NCBI RefSeq assembly: GCF_042686125.1
Contig: NZ_JBHUOV010000001.1
Span: 744,001 to 808,000 of the forward strand
Length of the DNA: 64,000 bases
Direction of reading: 5' to 3'
Origin: Oceanihabitans iliipiscarium
Lineage (GTDB): Bacteria > Bacteroidota > Bacteroidia > Flavobacteriales > Flavobacteriaceae
The notes beneath the pieces were generated by a model. It had not been told where the DNA came from. It did not search any database and saw only the letters and a program-made list of their open reading frames with translations. The translations under genes were made by a program, and so were the position numbers. The first letter of the stretch is position 1. Every line of letters starts with the position of its first letter. Positions 1 through 7,831 of this stretch are shown here, piece by piece.

Positions 1-194
1 CTGTCATCATATAAAGGGACAATTTTGTCTCCAGCAACCTGTTTCATATAGTCTAAACTCCATTTTGAATACGCAGGCCAATCTTCAATAAAATGCTCGA
101 TTACCACAGGTTTTTGTGGTTTTAAGTAGTGGGTTATAAAATCCTCTTTTGTTATCGTTTTAACACGAGGAATTTGTTGAAGATTTAGTTTCAA
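1..194 (-). CDS. Cupin-like (JmjC/Cupin_8) protein, N-terminal fragment
   Basis: Only the first 64 codons are in the window; the gene runs off the left edge. Reading the minus strand gives a protein starting MKLNLQQIPRVKTITKED and continuing with PQKPVVIEHFIEDWPA, which resembles the N-terminus of cupin-like (Cupin_8/JmjC-fold) proteins of Flavobacteriaceae; these are presumed Fe(II)/2-oxoglutarate oxygenases. The start is TTG at 194: an in-frame stop lies a few codons upstream and no ATG fits. It is 75 bp downstream of a co-oriented TonB receptor. The metal-binding HxD motif would lie outside the window, so activity cannot be judged. Confidence 0.75.
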   Translation of the reverse strand, partial: MKLNLQQIPRVKTITKEDFITHYLKPQKPVVIEHFIEDWPAYSKWSLDYMKQVAGDKIVPLYDD

Positions 195-268
195 TTTTAA
201 AGCTTTAAAGACTACAAGTTAATAAAACAACTCTAAAGGAGGATTGTTATTTTAACGAAGTAACAACT

Positions 269-2095
269 TTATTTTAATTTATACTTTAGTCCAAATAACA
301 AATTGCCTTTAGGCATTGGAACGAGATTTGTTTCAGAATATTCTGTATTGAAAATATTATTAGCTACAATTGAAATTTCAAAAGCATTCAAGTCATAATT
401 TACTCCAGCATCAACAACAGAGTAACTGTCTCCCGAAGTTCTTTCTGCATATTTATAGACAAGATTTAAAAACAGTTCTTTTGTTGCCTGTCCGTGCCAA
501 CCTAAAGTTGCTTGATGCTTTAATGAATTAATAGAGTATCTTGAAAAATTACTTGAAACGGCCTTTAAATCATCTTCTAAAAAGGTGTATCCTGTTTTTA
601 GGTTTTGTGTTAAGTTTCCAGTTTTTAAATTATATGATGCATTAAGCTCAATTCCTTTTGTGTTTAAATCTCTTATATTGGTTGCTTGCCATAAATCGTC
701 TTCATTTTCTTTAACAAAATCAATAAGTTTTTTAGAATCTCTATTAAAAATCGCTGCAGTTATATTAAAGTTTCCAGAATGAAACTTTAGCCCTAACTCT
801 TCAGAAATGGCTTCTTCAGGATCTAAATTTTCGTTTCCTAACGTTGTTGGATCACTATAAAACAAATCTGTATATGTTGGTATTCTATAGGTGTAACCAA
901 TATTTCCATAAAGTTTTAAATTTTCATTTAACTTATAACCTAAATCTAAACCAGGAAAGGCATGGAATTTAAAATCCGAAAAATAATTCATAGCCACTCC
1001 AGGAGTTATATCTAACTTGTCGTTTACTAATTTAAATCGATGTTCTAAAAATATAGTGGTCATAAATCGGTTTCTAGCACCTAAATTATTACTTGATAAG
1101 TAAACTTTTGCAACATCAACACCAAAACCAGTAATACCTAAGGAAGATTTATAAGAAGTGTTAAGTTCTATGCCTATTTTATTCGTTTGGTGTAGATTTC
1201 TATAAATAGAAGGGTTGTGTCTAACAAACACATACATGTCTTGATTTCGTCTCCAGTACAGTCTTGGCTTAAATGTGAATTTGCCGTTTTTAAATTCTGA
1301 AGACACACCAACTAAACTAGATTGTGTTTCTTCATATTGATGAATAGCTGAAGGACTTGCATAAAATCCATTGGCTCCAAATTTGCGTTCAGTAAAAAAG
1401 CCAATTATTTGTATTGGTGTTTTACTTTTATTAAGTGTTCCTTTTAAAAAATAGTTCTGGTTTATATAATCTGTATTGTATCGATATCCATCTGAAGTAT
1501 TTACAGAGGCATGGGCAATTATTGAGGCGCTTTTAAAATCTTTACCTAAAGTTCCCGTGACATTTTGTTGGTTGTAAGACCCTAATTGATAGCCTAAAGA
1601 CGTTACTTTTTCTGCATCATTTTTAGTGACAATATTTACTGCGCCTGTAAAAGCGTTTTGGCCAAAAACACGAGCGGCTGGACCTTTTATTATTTCTATT
1701 CGTTCAATAACTTCAATAGGCAAAGCCATATTCATAGTATGATGACCTGTTTGAGCGTCTTCTACTTTTATACCATCAATTAATAATAAAGTTTGGTCAA
1801 AACCACCACCACGAATGTATAAATCGGCTTGCATTCCTGAGGTTCCTCGACGTCTAATATCTACGCCTGCAACTTGTTGTAGTAAATCTGCAACATTTGT
1901 TGTCGCACTATTTTTAATATCAGTTTGAGATATTACTGTTATGGTTCTTGAATTTTCTGAGAATGGTAAATCTATTCTTGTAGATGAAATAATTACAGAA
2001 TCTAACTGTTGTTCTTTTTCTAATTCTTGCGAAAATAATGTATAACTAGCTGTACTTAAAGCTAATAAAAATAAGACTGTTTTTTTAGTACTCAT
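269..2095 (-). CDS. TonB-dependent receptor, BtuB-like
   Basis: A 608-residue outer-membrane transporter that would take up a scarce ligand using TonB energy. A signal peptide covers residues 1-23, ending before QELEKEQQ. A plug domain follows (about 45-155), with VITVISQTDI-like, LYIRGGGFDQTLLLIDG and GPAARVFGQNAFTGAVNIVTK stretches. The rest is a 22-strand-type barrel ending in an aromatic/Lys strand (LLFGLKYKLK). It has no N-terminal carboxypeptidase-like repeat, so it resembles BtuB/siderophore receptors rather than SusC. No cobalamin riboswitch is present in the 95 bp upstream, so the substrate stays open. A perfect -7 box lies 18 bp upstream of the start. Confidence 0.85.
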   Translation of the reverse strand: MSTKKTVLFLLALSTASYTLFSQELEKEQQLDSVIISSTRIDLPFSENSRTITVISQTDIKNSATTNVADLLQQVAGVDIRRRGTSGMQADLYIRGGGFDQTLLLIDGIKVEDAQTGHHTMNMALPIEVIERIEIIKGPAARVFGQNAFTGAVNIVTKNDAEKVTSLGYQLGSYNQQNVTGTLGKDFKSASIIAHASVNTSDGYRYNTDYINQNYFLKGTLNKSKTPIQIIGFFTERKFGANGFYASPSAIHQYEETQSSLVGVSSEFKNGKFTFKPRLYWRRNQDMYVFVRHNPSIYRNLHQTNKIGIELNTSYKSSLGITGFGVDVAKVYLSSNNLGARNRFMTTIFLEHRFKLVNDKLDITPGVAMNYFSDFKFHAFPGLDLGYKLNENLKLYGNIGYTYRIPTYTDLFYSDPTTLGNENLDPEEAISEELGLKFHSGNFNITAAIFNRDSKKLIDFVKENEDDLWQATNIRDLNTKGIELNASYNLKTGNLTQNLKTGYTFLEDDLKAVSSNFSRYSINSLKHQATLGWHGQATKELFLNLVYKYAERTSGDSYSVVDAGVNYDLNAFEISIVANNIFNTEYSETNLVPMPKGNLLFGLKYKLK

Positions 2096-2113
2096 ACCTT
2101 TGTTTTAAAGGGG

Positions 2114-2121
2114 CAAAAGTA
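2114..2121 (-). promoter_or_regulatory. Candidate -7 promoter box for the TonB receptor
   Basis: The minus strand reads TACTTTTG, a full match to the Bacteroidota -7 consensus TAnnTTTG. It lies 18 nt upstream of the ATG, predicting a leader of about a dozen bases. No TTG is seen at the usual -33 spacing. Confidence 0.5.
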
Positions 2122-2189
2122 GGTATTTTCCTTTAGAAAGTATGTTATTTCAATTCTAGTTTTATTGTTTTTTAAAGCCTTATTTTAAT

Positions 2190-2735
2190 TTATGTATAGG
2201 CTTTAGCATTTTGTTTTAAAGCTTCTTTATCTATCCACTTATAATCATTAGGAATAGTTGCATCTAATAAGTCAATATTCAATTCTTCCGACAAGTCATA
2301 GCCAACCTCAAGTGCACTCTTAAAATTGTTTTCAGAGTACAATTCAAAATGCTTATTACCATTATACCAAAGGTTAACTTCAAAAACATAAGCGCCATTA
2401 GTTAGTGGTTGATGAAAAATAGAAACATATTCGTAATTTTTGATGGTTTTCCAGCGACCAACTTTTATAGGGCCAACCTCTCTGGTTGACCGAAATTTAG
2501 AGGTCTTTAAATTGACATATATCCTTTTTTGGGAACTAAAACCAATGCCAATTCCAATCAAGTAAATAATAACCTCTGTTAGAGTCCCAATTTTTTTGAA
2601 ACTATTTAAATTGAAATAATTATATAAAACAGATGAACTTATAATAGCTATAACTGCCGTAAAACATAAAGCCGCAATGATTAATTGCCAGAAAGGTTTT
2701 TTTGCACCTGCTATAATAATATTGCTGTCGTCCAC
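2190..2735 (-). CDS. Membrane-anchored protein of unknown function
   Basis: A 181-residue protein I do not recognise. Two hydrophobic helices (about 16-38 and 50-68) are followed by a soluble region of about 110 residues rich in aromatic and charged residues (KTIKNYEYVSIFHQ, YVFEVNLWYNG). The topology suggests a small inner-membrane protein with a cytoplasmic domain. The start is GTG at 2735: it is the first start after the upstream region, and a perfect -7 box ends 4 nt before it, which would place transcription start at the start codon. It is transcribed toward the TonB receptor but separated from it by about 95 bp containing that gene's own promoter box. Confidence 0.6.
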   Translation of the reverse strand: MDDSNIIIAGAKKPFWQLIIAALCFTAVIAIISSSVLYNYFNLNSFKKIGTLTEVIIYLIGIGIGFSSQKRIYVNLKTSKFRSTREVGPIKVGRWKTIKNYEYVSIFHQPLTNGAYVFEVNLWYNGNKHFELYSENNFKSALEVGYDLSEELNIDLLDATIPNDYKWIDKEALKQNAKAYT

Positions 2736-2739
2736 GAGT

Positions 2740-2747
2740 CAAATATA
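2740..2747 (-). promoter_or_regulatory. -7 box abutting a GTG start (leaderless candidate)
   Basis: The minus strand reads TATATTTG, then ACTC, then the GTG start at 2735. With the box four bases from the start codon, the predicted first transcribed base is the start codon itself. Confidence 0.5.
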
Positions 2748-2791
2748 AACATAACTGTTATAATACTTTTTGAAATTATTTAAAAAAATTA

Positions 2792-2819
2792 TTGTTTTTC
2801 GATAATTATTGTATATTTG
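2792..2819 (+). promoter_or_regulatory. Bacteroidota-type promoter (TTG-N17-TATATTTG)
   Basis: TTG at 2792-2794 and TATATTTG at 2812-2819 are separated by 17 bp, a good fit to the Bacteroidota -33/-7 promoter. The ATG of the first gene of the DUF2975/XRE cassette follows at 2842. An inverted repeat CGATAA (2800-2805) / TTATCG (2820-2825) overlaps the -7 box and could be an operator. Confidence 0.65.
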
Positions 2820-2841
2820 TTATCGTTAAACAATAATAATA

Positions 2842-3078
2842 ATGAAAACTAAACTTGCTACATTTAGAATTTTACTCATCATTTTTGTGGTACTATATAT
2901 TTTCGCATTGTTGTTTTATGTGCTTACAGCATTTACAGGAGAGCATATTGTTGAAAGCATGTTATTACCATTCTTTTATCATTTTATGGTTTTAATTGTT
3001 GGTCTTGGCATCTTGGTTATTGAAGAACTTCAAAAACGCGCTTTACACATTAAAACCGAAAACGAACTCACTATATAA
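2842..3078 (+). CDS. Small membrane protein, half-DUF2975-like
   Basis: A 78-residue protein with two predicted membrane helices (about 8-31 and 42-63) and a charged tail ending TENELTI. The tail closely matches the C-terminus of the next gene product (EEENELTI), which is typical of DUF2975 proteins, so this may be a shortened or duplicated half of that family. It is the first gene of a three-gene operon: two bases separate it from the DUF2975 gene, which is followed at once by an XRE regulator. A strong promoter lies just upstream. The function is unknown; the context suggests a membrane partner of the regulator. Confidence 0.65.
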   Translation: MKTKLATFRILLIIFVVLYIFALLFYVLTAFTGEHIVESMLLPFFYHFMVLIVGLGILVIEELQKRALHIKTENELTI

Positions 3079-3080
3079 TT

Positions 3081-3605
3081 ATGAAAGATAACACCACACT
3101 TCTAACCTTTATCACTTGGGGAATTTTATTATCTTCAGTTTCGGTATTGCTAAATGATATTCGTGAATTTGATTTTAATCAATTTGAAAGTTTTCAAAAT
3201 TGGGCAAAATCTGCCAATAAGGATACGCCTTGGTTTTCCTCACAAAATGCAATACAATGGAGTTACTATGCCATTAGTGCAGCTCTGTTCTTTTGGAGAG
3301 CTTATCTTATTTTTGGCTTTTCTTATTTCTTGCCGATTTTAAAAGAGATTGAAAATAAAAACTACTTTAGCGATAACAATATCAAGTACTTTAAAAAAAT
3401 TGGAAACATATTTATTCAATACACAATTAGCGTATTAATTTTAAGATTTCTTCTTGCAGCGATAGGAGCATCTACTTTTAACTTTTTGAATGAACTCAAA
3501 GCTGAATTCACATTTTTAATTCCAGCAGGATTAGCGTTTTATATTATTGCTGAAATCTTTAAACGCGGAAAACAAGCCGAAGAAGAAAACGAATTAACCA
3601 TATAA
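3081..3605 (+). CDS. DUF2975 family membrane protein
   Basis: A 174-residue protein with four predicted membrane helices (about 6-25, 58-82, 108-131 and 141-160) and the typical DUF2975 ending, AEIFKRG followed by an acidic stretch and ENELTI. DUF2975 proteins are usually encoded beside a YozG-type small HTH regulator, exactly as here, with two bases between the genes. Their biochemical role is not established; the pairing suggests that the membrane protein controls or is controlled by the regulator. The last about 26 bp of the gene, through the next ATG, nearly repeat the end of the preceding gene. Confidence 0.8.
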   Translation: MKDNTTLLTFITWGILLSSVSVLLNDIREFDFNQFESFQNWAKSANKDTPWFSSQNAIQWSYYAISAALFFWRAYLIFGFSYFLPILKEIENKNYFSDNNIKYFKKIGNIFIQYTISVLILRFLLAAIGASTFNFLNELKAEFTFLIPAGLAFYIIAEIFKRGKQAEEENELTI

Positions 3606-3607
3606 TT

Positions 3608-3814
3608 ATGCCAATAGTTGTAAATCTAGATGTTGTGCTTGCCAAACGTCAAATGAAAAGTAAAGACTTGGCAGAAATTATTGGTATCACAACGGCAAAC
3701 CTTTCTATCTTAAAATCGGGCAAAGCAAAAGCCATACGATTCTCAACACTTGAGGCAATTTGTAAAGCTCTAGAGTGTCAGCCTAGCGATATTCTAGAGT
3801 ATGTTGAAGATTAA
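3608..3814 (+). CDS. Small XRE/Cro-CI family regulator (YozG-like)
   Basis: A 68-residue DNA-binding protein consisting almost entirely of one helix-turn-helix domain: KSKDLAEIIGITTANLSI gives the first helices, LKSGKAKAIRFSTLEAICKAL the recognition region and following helix, and the ending QPSDILEYVED is characteristic of this subgroup. Such proteins usually bind as dimers and often repress their own operon. It is last in the operon with the DUF2975 gene. The inverted repeat CGATAA/TTATCG over the operon promoter is a reasonable candidate target, but this is inference. Confidence 0.85.
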   Translation: MPIVVNLDVVLAKRQMKSKDLAEIIGITTANLSILKSGKAKAIRFSTLEAICKALECQPSDILEYVED

Positions 3815-3867
3815 TTTTAACAAACATAGATTAAAAATTTAAAGCACTTTTCTTGTATCTTTAAACC

Positions 3868-5124
3868 ATGTTTGCACTAGTTGATTGTAATAATTTTTAT
3901 GCGTCTTGTGAACGTGTTTTTAATCCTCATTTAGAAAGAAAGCCAGTTGCTATTTTAAGCAATAATGATGGTTGTGTTATTTCTATGAGCGACGAAGCGA
4001 AAGCTTTAAAACTTCCTTTTGGCGCGCCAATTTTTAAATGGGAAAGCTTCTGTAAAGCAAATAGTATTCATGTGCTTTCTTCAAATTATTCCTTGTATGG
4101 CGACATGAGTTCTCGGGTAATGAATATCCTAAAACAATTTACTCCAGATGTTGAGGTGTATAGCATAGACGAATCGTTTTTAGAATTTAAAGGCTTTGAA
4201 CAGTATGATTTAAACAACTACGGACTTCAAATTCGACAACGTATTTTAAAATGGACAGGCATTCCAACCTGTGTAGGTATTGCACCAACAAAAGCACTAA
4301 GTAAAGTCGCTAATAAAATTGCTAGAAAATTTCCTAACGAAACCCAAGGCGCTTATATTATAGATTCTGATGAGAAACGTATTAAAGCCCTAAAATGGAT
4401 TAAGCTAGAAGATGTTTGGGGCATTGGTCGAGGCCTAAGTAAACGCTTAAAAGCTAAAGGCTGTAAAACCGCTTACGATTTTACTCAATTGCCTGATGCT
4501 TGGGTTTTAAAAAATTTTTCAGTAACCGAAGCCAGATTAAAACGCGACTTAGAAGGTGTGCCTACTTTGCAATTAGAAGAACAAAAAACAAAGAAAGCCA
4601 TCGCAACCACACGAAGTTTTGAATATACATTTTCAGATTTAAATAATATCAAAGAACGCATCTCTACCTTTGCGACAAGCTGTGCCGAAAAATTACGAAA
4701 ACAAGGATCTAGCTGTCATGTAATTATTGTCATATTAAGTAGCGACAGACATAAAAAAGATTTAGAACAACATCGAGGAAGCACCATGGTAAGCTTACCA
4801 TTTCCTACCAATTCGTCATTAATTATTAGTAGTGAAGCTGTAAAAGCGGTCACCTCTATTTTTAAAAAAGGCATTAAATATAAGCGCGCAGGTGTTATCG
4901 TTTCTGGATTAGTGCCTATAGACAATCATCAGTTGCACTTGTTTGAGCACGAAAATCCGAAACATAAATATTTAATGCATGCCATAGACGATGTCAATAC
5001 GAAGTATGGTGATTATAAAATAAAACTAGGCAATCAAGATTTAAAACGTACCTGGAAAATGCGTCAAGAACGTTTGTCGCCAAAATACACCACTAACATT
5101 AACGATATTATAAAAGTCAAATAA
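3868..5124 (+). CDS. umuC: Y-family DNA polymerase V catalytic subunit UmuC
   Basis: A 418-residue translesion polymerase. The catalytic carboxylates are visible: Asp6 in DCNNFYASCERVF, and Asp101-Glu102 in YSIDESFLEF. The helix-hairpin-helix thumb (VWGIGRGLSKRLKAKG) and a C-terminal little-finger plus UmuC-specific tail follow. Length matches the family (about 420). The ATG at 3868 is preceded by TATCTTTA ending 4 nt before it, a near-consensus -7 box. A UmuD homologue lies downstream, the reverse of the usual umuDC order, separated by 174 bp holding a dispersed repeat and a hairpin terminator, so the two are probably transcribed separately. Confidence 0.93.
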   Translation: MFALVDCNNFYASCERVFNPHLERKPVAILSNNDGCVISMSDEAKALKLPFGAPIFKWESFCKANSIHVLSSNYSLYGDMSSRVMNILKQFTPDVEVYSIDESFLEFKGFEQYDLNNYGLQIRQRILKWTGIPTCVGIAPTKALSKVANKIARKFPNETQGAYIIDSDEKRIKALKWIKLEDVWGIGRGLSKRLKAKGCKTAYDFTQLPDAWVLKNFSVTEARLKRDLEGVPTLQLEEQKTKKAIATTRSFEYTFSDLNNIKERISTFATSCAEKLRKQGSSCHVIIVILSSDRHKKDLEQHRGSTMVSLPFPTNSSLIISSEAVKAVTSIFKKGIKYKRAGVIVSGLVPIDNHQLHLFEHENPKHKYLMHAIDDVNTKYGDYKIKLGNQDLKRTWKMRQERLSPKYTTNINDIIKVK

Positions 5125-5134
5125 TCATCATCAT

Positions 5135-5238
5135 TTGGGCGTTACCTAAAGGTCGCGCTTTCCGCTATATCTTTTTTTGCTGACATTCCTGCTAACGCAA
5201 GAATCCAAAAAAAAGGATGCCACTGCAATCGCTAACGC
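5135..5238 (+). repeat. Dispersed GGGCGTTACC...TAACGC element, copy A
   Basis: Begins 12-13 nt after the umuC stop with GGGCGTTACC and ends GCTAACGC, so the tips form the inverted pair GCGTTA/TAACGC. Inside are GGTC.CGCTTTC and a T-run/A-run inverted pair (positions about 5171-5177 and 5207-5216) enclosing a nested stretch like the TTCCTGC..GCAGGAA repeat seen near 35,290. Related copies lie at about 34,982, 54,195 and, degenerate, 62,541. Confidence 0.75.
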
Positions 5239-5266
5239 TTAAAAAGTTTCAAAAGAAACTTTTTAA
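5239..5266 (+). terminator. Intrinsic terminator after umuC
   Basis: Perfect stem AAAAAGTTTC / GAAACTTTTT with an AAAA loop and a T-run, directly after repeat copy A. It would end umuC transcription before the umuD homologue. Confidence 0.7.
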
Positions 5267-5298
5267 TTACGTATATTTAAAACATAAAACAAAACCCA

Positions 5299-5739
5299 AT
5301 GCTACTACACGAATCAAAGACACTTACTTTTTTTACTCCAGAAGTTATTGAAAACACTGGCGCAATATTTTTTGACACAGGCATTTCCGCAGGATTCCCT
5401 TCTCCAGCCGAAGACTTTAAAGAGCAACGCATAAGTCTTGATCGCGAATTGATTAAAAATAAAGAAGCTACTTTTTTTGCTAAAGTTAGCGGACAATCTA
5501 TGATTGGTGCAGGTTTAGACGATAATGATTTATTGGTAATAGATAGAAGCTTAGAGCCAACACATAATAAAATTGCCGTTTGTTTTTTAGATGGCGAATT
5601 TACAGTAAAGCGTTTAAAAGTAGATGCAGACGGACTTTGGTTGCAGCCAGAAAATCCAAATTACCCTATTATACGAATCACAGAAGAAAATGATTTTGTC
5701 ATTTGGGGCATTGTGACCAACGTGATTAAAAAAGTTTAA
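5299..5739 (+). CDS. umuD: UmuD-like S24 autoprotease (Pol V subunit)
   Basis: A 146-residue LexA/UmuD-family serine autopeptidase. The self-cleavage site lies at Ala31-Gly32 in SAGFPSPAEDF. The catalytic Ser67 is in VSGQSMIGAG and Lys104 in GEFTVKRL, all matching the E. coli UmuD arrangement. There is no N-terminal helix-turn-helix domain, which separates it from LexA. After cleavage it would form UmuD'2C with the upstream UmuC. A bidirectional terminator follows. A near-consensus box TATATTTA at 5272-5279 could drive it independently. No canonical SOS box was recognised. Confidence 0.88.
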   Translation: MLLHESKTLTFFTPEVIENTGAIFFDTGISAGFPSPAEDFKEQRISLDRELIKNKEATFFAKVSGQSMIGAGLDDNDLLVIDRSLEPTHNKIAVCFLDGEFTVKRLKVDADGLWLQPENPNYPIIRITEENDFVIWGIVTNVIKKV

Positions 5740-5762
5740 AAAAGTAAAACCTGATATAAAAC

Positions 5763-5796
5763 AAAAAACGCTTCAGAATCACTGAAGCGTTTTTTT
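5763..5796. terminator. Bidirectional terminator between umuD and atpC
   Basis: Perfect 14-bp stem AAAAAACGCTTCAG / CTGAAGCGTTTTTT around a five-base loop. A- and T-runs on the two sides make it suitable for both convergent genes. Confidence 0.85.
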
Positions 5797-5815
5797 ATAT
5801 AATTTATTGTTGTCG

Positions 5816-6109
5816 TTAGTCTGCTAAAACAATGACCTTATTATCTTTCATTTCAATCGTACCAGATTTAATCTTTAACGTTAAAACTTTATCATCATCA
5901 TTATGCGGAACCACCTCAGCATGTAACTCATCAAATACTAAATGACTTTGCGTATGTATATGAATTTTTACAGTGCCTTCTTTTAAAAGTGAGACAATAG
6001 GAGCGTGGTCTTTTAACATCTCAAACTCTCCATTAACTCCAGGAACAACAACAGAGTCTACATCTGAACTAAATAAGGTTGCTTCTGGTGATACAATTTC
6101 TAAATACAT
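5816..6109 (-). CDS. atpC: ATP synthase F1 epsilon subunit, short form
   Basis: A 97-residue protein with the N-terminal beta-sandwich of F1 epsilon (MYLEIVSPEATLF, VVVPGVNGEFEMLKDHAPIVSLLKEGTVKI). It ends at about residue 95, whereas E. coli epsilon (about 139 residues) continues into two C-terminal helices that inhibit ATP hydrolysis. The missing helical domain is typical of Bacteroidota, and the reading frame is intact, so this is not a truncation artefact. It is 43 bp downstream of atpD; the spacer holds a perfect 14-bp tandem duplication. It forms part of the central stalk with gamma. Confidence 0.92.
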   Translation of the reverse strand: MYLEIVSPEATLFSSDVDSVVVPGVNGEFEMLKDHAPIVSLLKEGTVKIHIHTQSHLVFDELHAEVVPHNDDDKVLTLKIKSGTIEMKDNKVIVLAD

Positions 6110-6120
6110 GGTTTTAATGC

Positions 6121-6148
6121 TTTAGGCTTTAAGCTTTAGGCTTTAAGC
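6121..6148. repeat. 14-bp tandem duplication in the atpD-atpC spacer
   Basis: TTTAGGCTTTAAGC occurs twice in direct succession in the 43-bp space between atpD and atpC. It looks like a replication-slippage duplication. Confidence 0.85.
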
Positions 6149-6152
6149 TCGT

Positions 6153-7661
6153 TTATGCGTCTGCTAACATTTTCTCTCCAGCTTCAATAGCTTCTTCAAT
6201 CGTTCCTTTAAGGTTAAAGGCTGCTTCTGGTAAGTGGTCTAATTCACCATCCATAATCATATTAAATCCTTTAATAGTTTCCTTAATATCAACTAATACA
6301 CCTGGAATACCTGTAAATTGCTCAGCAACATGGAAAGGTTGTGATAAGAAACGTTGTACACGTCTTGCTCTACCTACAGCCATTTTATCTTCTTCAGATA
6401 ATTCTTCCATACCTAAAATAGCAATAATATCTTGTAATTCTTTATAGCGTTGTAATAACTCTTTTACACGTTGTGCACAGTCATAATGTTCAGCACCTAA
6501 AATATCAGCAGTTAAAATTCTTGATGTAGAATCTAAAGGATCCACAGCAGGATAAATACCTAACTCAGCAATTTTACGAGACAATACTGTTGTTGCATCT
6601 AAGTGAGCAAACGTTGTTGCTGGCGCTGGATCTGTTAAATCATCTGCAGGTACGTAAACCGCCTGTACAGATGTAATAGATCCTCTTTTTGTTGATGTAA
6701 TACGCTCTTGCATCGCACCCATTTCTGTTGCTAATGTAGGTTGGTAACCTACGGCAGAAGGCATACGACCAAGTAAGGCAGATACCTCAGAACCAGCTTG
6801 TGTAAAACGGAAAATGTTATCAACGAAGAAAAGTACATCTTTTCCTTGTCCTTCACCAGCACCATCACGGAAATATTCTGCAATAGTTAATCCTGAAAGT
6901 GCTACACGAGCACGAGCTCCAGGAGGCTCATTCATTTGTCCGAATACGAAAGTGGCTTTAGATTCTTTCATTCCAGATTTATCAACTTTAGATAAATCCC
7001 AACCACCTTCTTCCATAGAATGCATAAAGTCATCACCATAACGAATAATTCCTGACTCTAACATTTCACGAAGTAAATCATTTCCTTCACGAGTTCTTTC
7101 ACCTACTCCAGCGAATACCGAAAGTCCACCATGTCCTTTTGCAATATTGTTAATCAACTCTTGAATTAATACAGTTTTACCTACACCAGCACCTCCAAAT
7201 AATCCAATTTTACCTCCTTTTGCATAAGGCTCAATTAAATCGATGACTTTAATACCAGTAAATAAAACTTCAGTAGATGTTGATAAATCTTCAAATTTTG
7301 GTGCTTGTCTGTGAATAGGTAAACCCGCTTCACCAGCTTTAGGTAAGTCTCCAAGACCATCAATAGCATCACCAATAACATTAAAAAGACGACCATATAC
7401 GTCATCACCTATTGGCATTTGTATTGGAGCTCCAGTGGCATGTACCTCTGTTCCTCTACTTAAACCATCAGACGAGTCCATTGCAATAGTACGTACAGTA
7501 TCTTCACCAATGTGAGATTGTACTTCAAGTACTAAAATTGAACCATCAGGGTTCTTAATTTCTAATGAATCATAAATCTTTGGAAGTTCAGTACCAGCAC
7601 CGAATTCAACATCGATTACTGGACCTACTATTTGTGCAACTTTACCTGTAACTTTTGACAT
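6153..7661 (-). CDS. atpD: ATP synthase F1 beta subunit
   Basis: A 502-residue catalytic subunit of F1-ATPase. The Walker A motif GGAGVGKTVLIQELI (about residue 157) and the catalytic GERTREGNDL stretch are intact, as are the DELSEED-like LGMEELSEEDK and the ALLGRMPSAVGYQPTLATEMG segment. Together with AtpC it forms a two-gene minus-strand operon; the other F0/F1 genes are not in the window, consistent with the split ATP synthase loci common in this phylum. A perfect -7 box lies 64 bp upstream of the ATG. Confidence 0.97.
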   Translation of the reverse strand: MSKVTGKVAQIVGPVIDVEFGAGTELPKIYDSLEIKNPDGSILVLEVQSHIGEDTVRTIAMDSSDGLSRGTEVHATGAPIQMPIGDDVYGRLFNVIGDAIDGLGDLPKAGEAGLPIHRQAPKFEDLSTSTEVLFTGIKVIDLIEPYAKGGKIGLFGGAGVGKTVLIQELINNIAKGHGGLSVFAGVGERTREGNDLLREMLESGIIRYGDDFMHSMEEGGWDLSKVDKSGMKESKATFVFGQMNEPPGARARVALSGLTIAEYFRDGAGEGQGKDVLFFVDNIFRFTQAGSEVSALLGRMPSAVGYQPTLATEMGAMQERITSTKRGSITSVQAVYVPADDLTDPAPATTFAHLDATTVLSRKIAELGIYPAVDPLDSTSRILTADILGAEHYDCAQRVKELLQRYKELQDIIAILGMEELSEEDKMAVGRARRVQRFLSQPFHVAEQFTGIPGVLVDIKETIKGFNMIMDGELDHLPEAAFNLKGTIEEAIEAGEKMLADA

Positions 7662-7724
7662 TACTTTTATATTTAATGTTTTGCTATACTATTTATACGA
7701 AATAACAGCTGTTTTTTCGCGCTG

Positions 7725-7732
7725 CAAATATA
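7725..7732 (-). promoter_or_regulatory. Candidate -7 box of the atpDC operon
   Basis: The minus strand reads TATATTTG about 64 nt before the atpD start. A TTG lies 24 bp upstream, slightly further than the usual -33 spacing. Confidence 0.5.
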
Positions 7733-7781
7733 GGAGATTTAATTTGAAAATTATAGCAAATTTCACAGCTTTTTTATGCAT

Positions 7782-7812
7782 AAAAAAACGCCTCCAATTT
7801 GAAGACGTTTTT
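7782..7812 (-). terminator. Terminator after the SGNH lipoprotein gene
   Basis: The minus-strand RNA folds CGTCTTC with GGAGGCG around AAATT, using G-U pairs, followed by a run of seven T. The wobble pairs form only in the minus-strand RNA, which fits its position 20 bp past the stop of the minus-strand gene. Confidence 0.7.
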
Positions 7813-7831
7813 AGTATAGATTTTAAGTTGT

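Noticed and set aside
2096..2189. Cobalamin riboswitch before the BtuB-like receptor
   Set aside because: The 94-bp region is too short and lacks the B12-box-like conserved bases.
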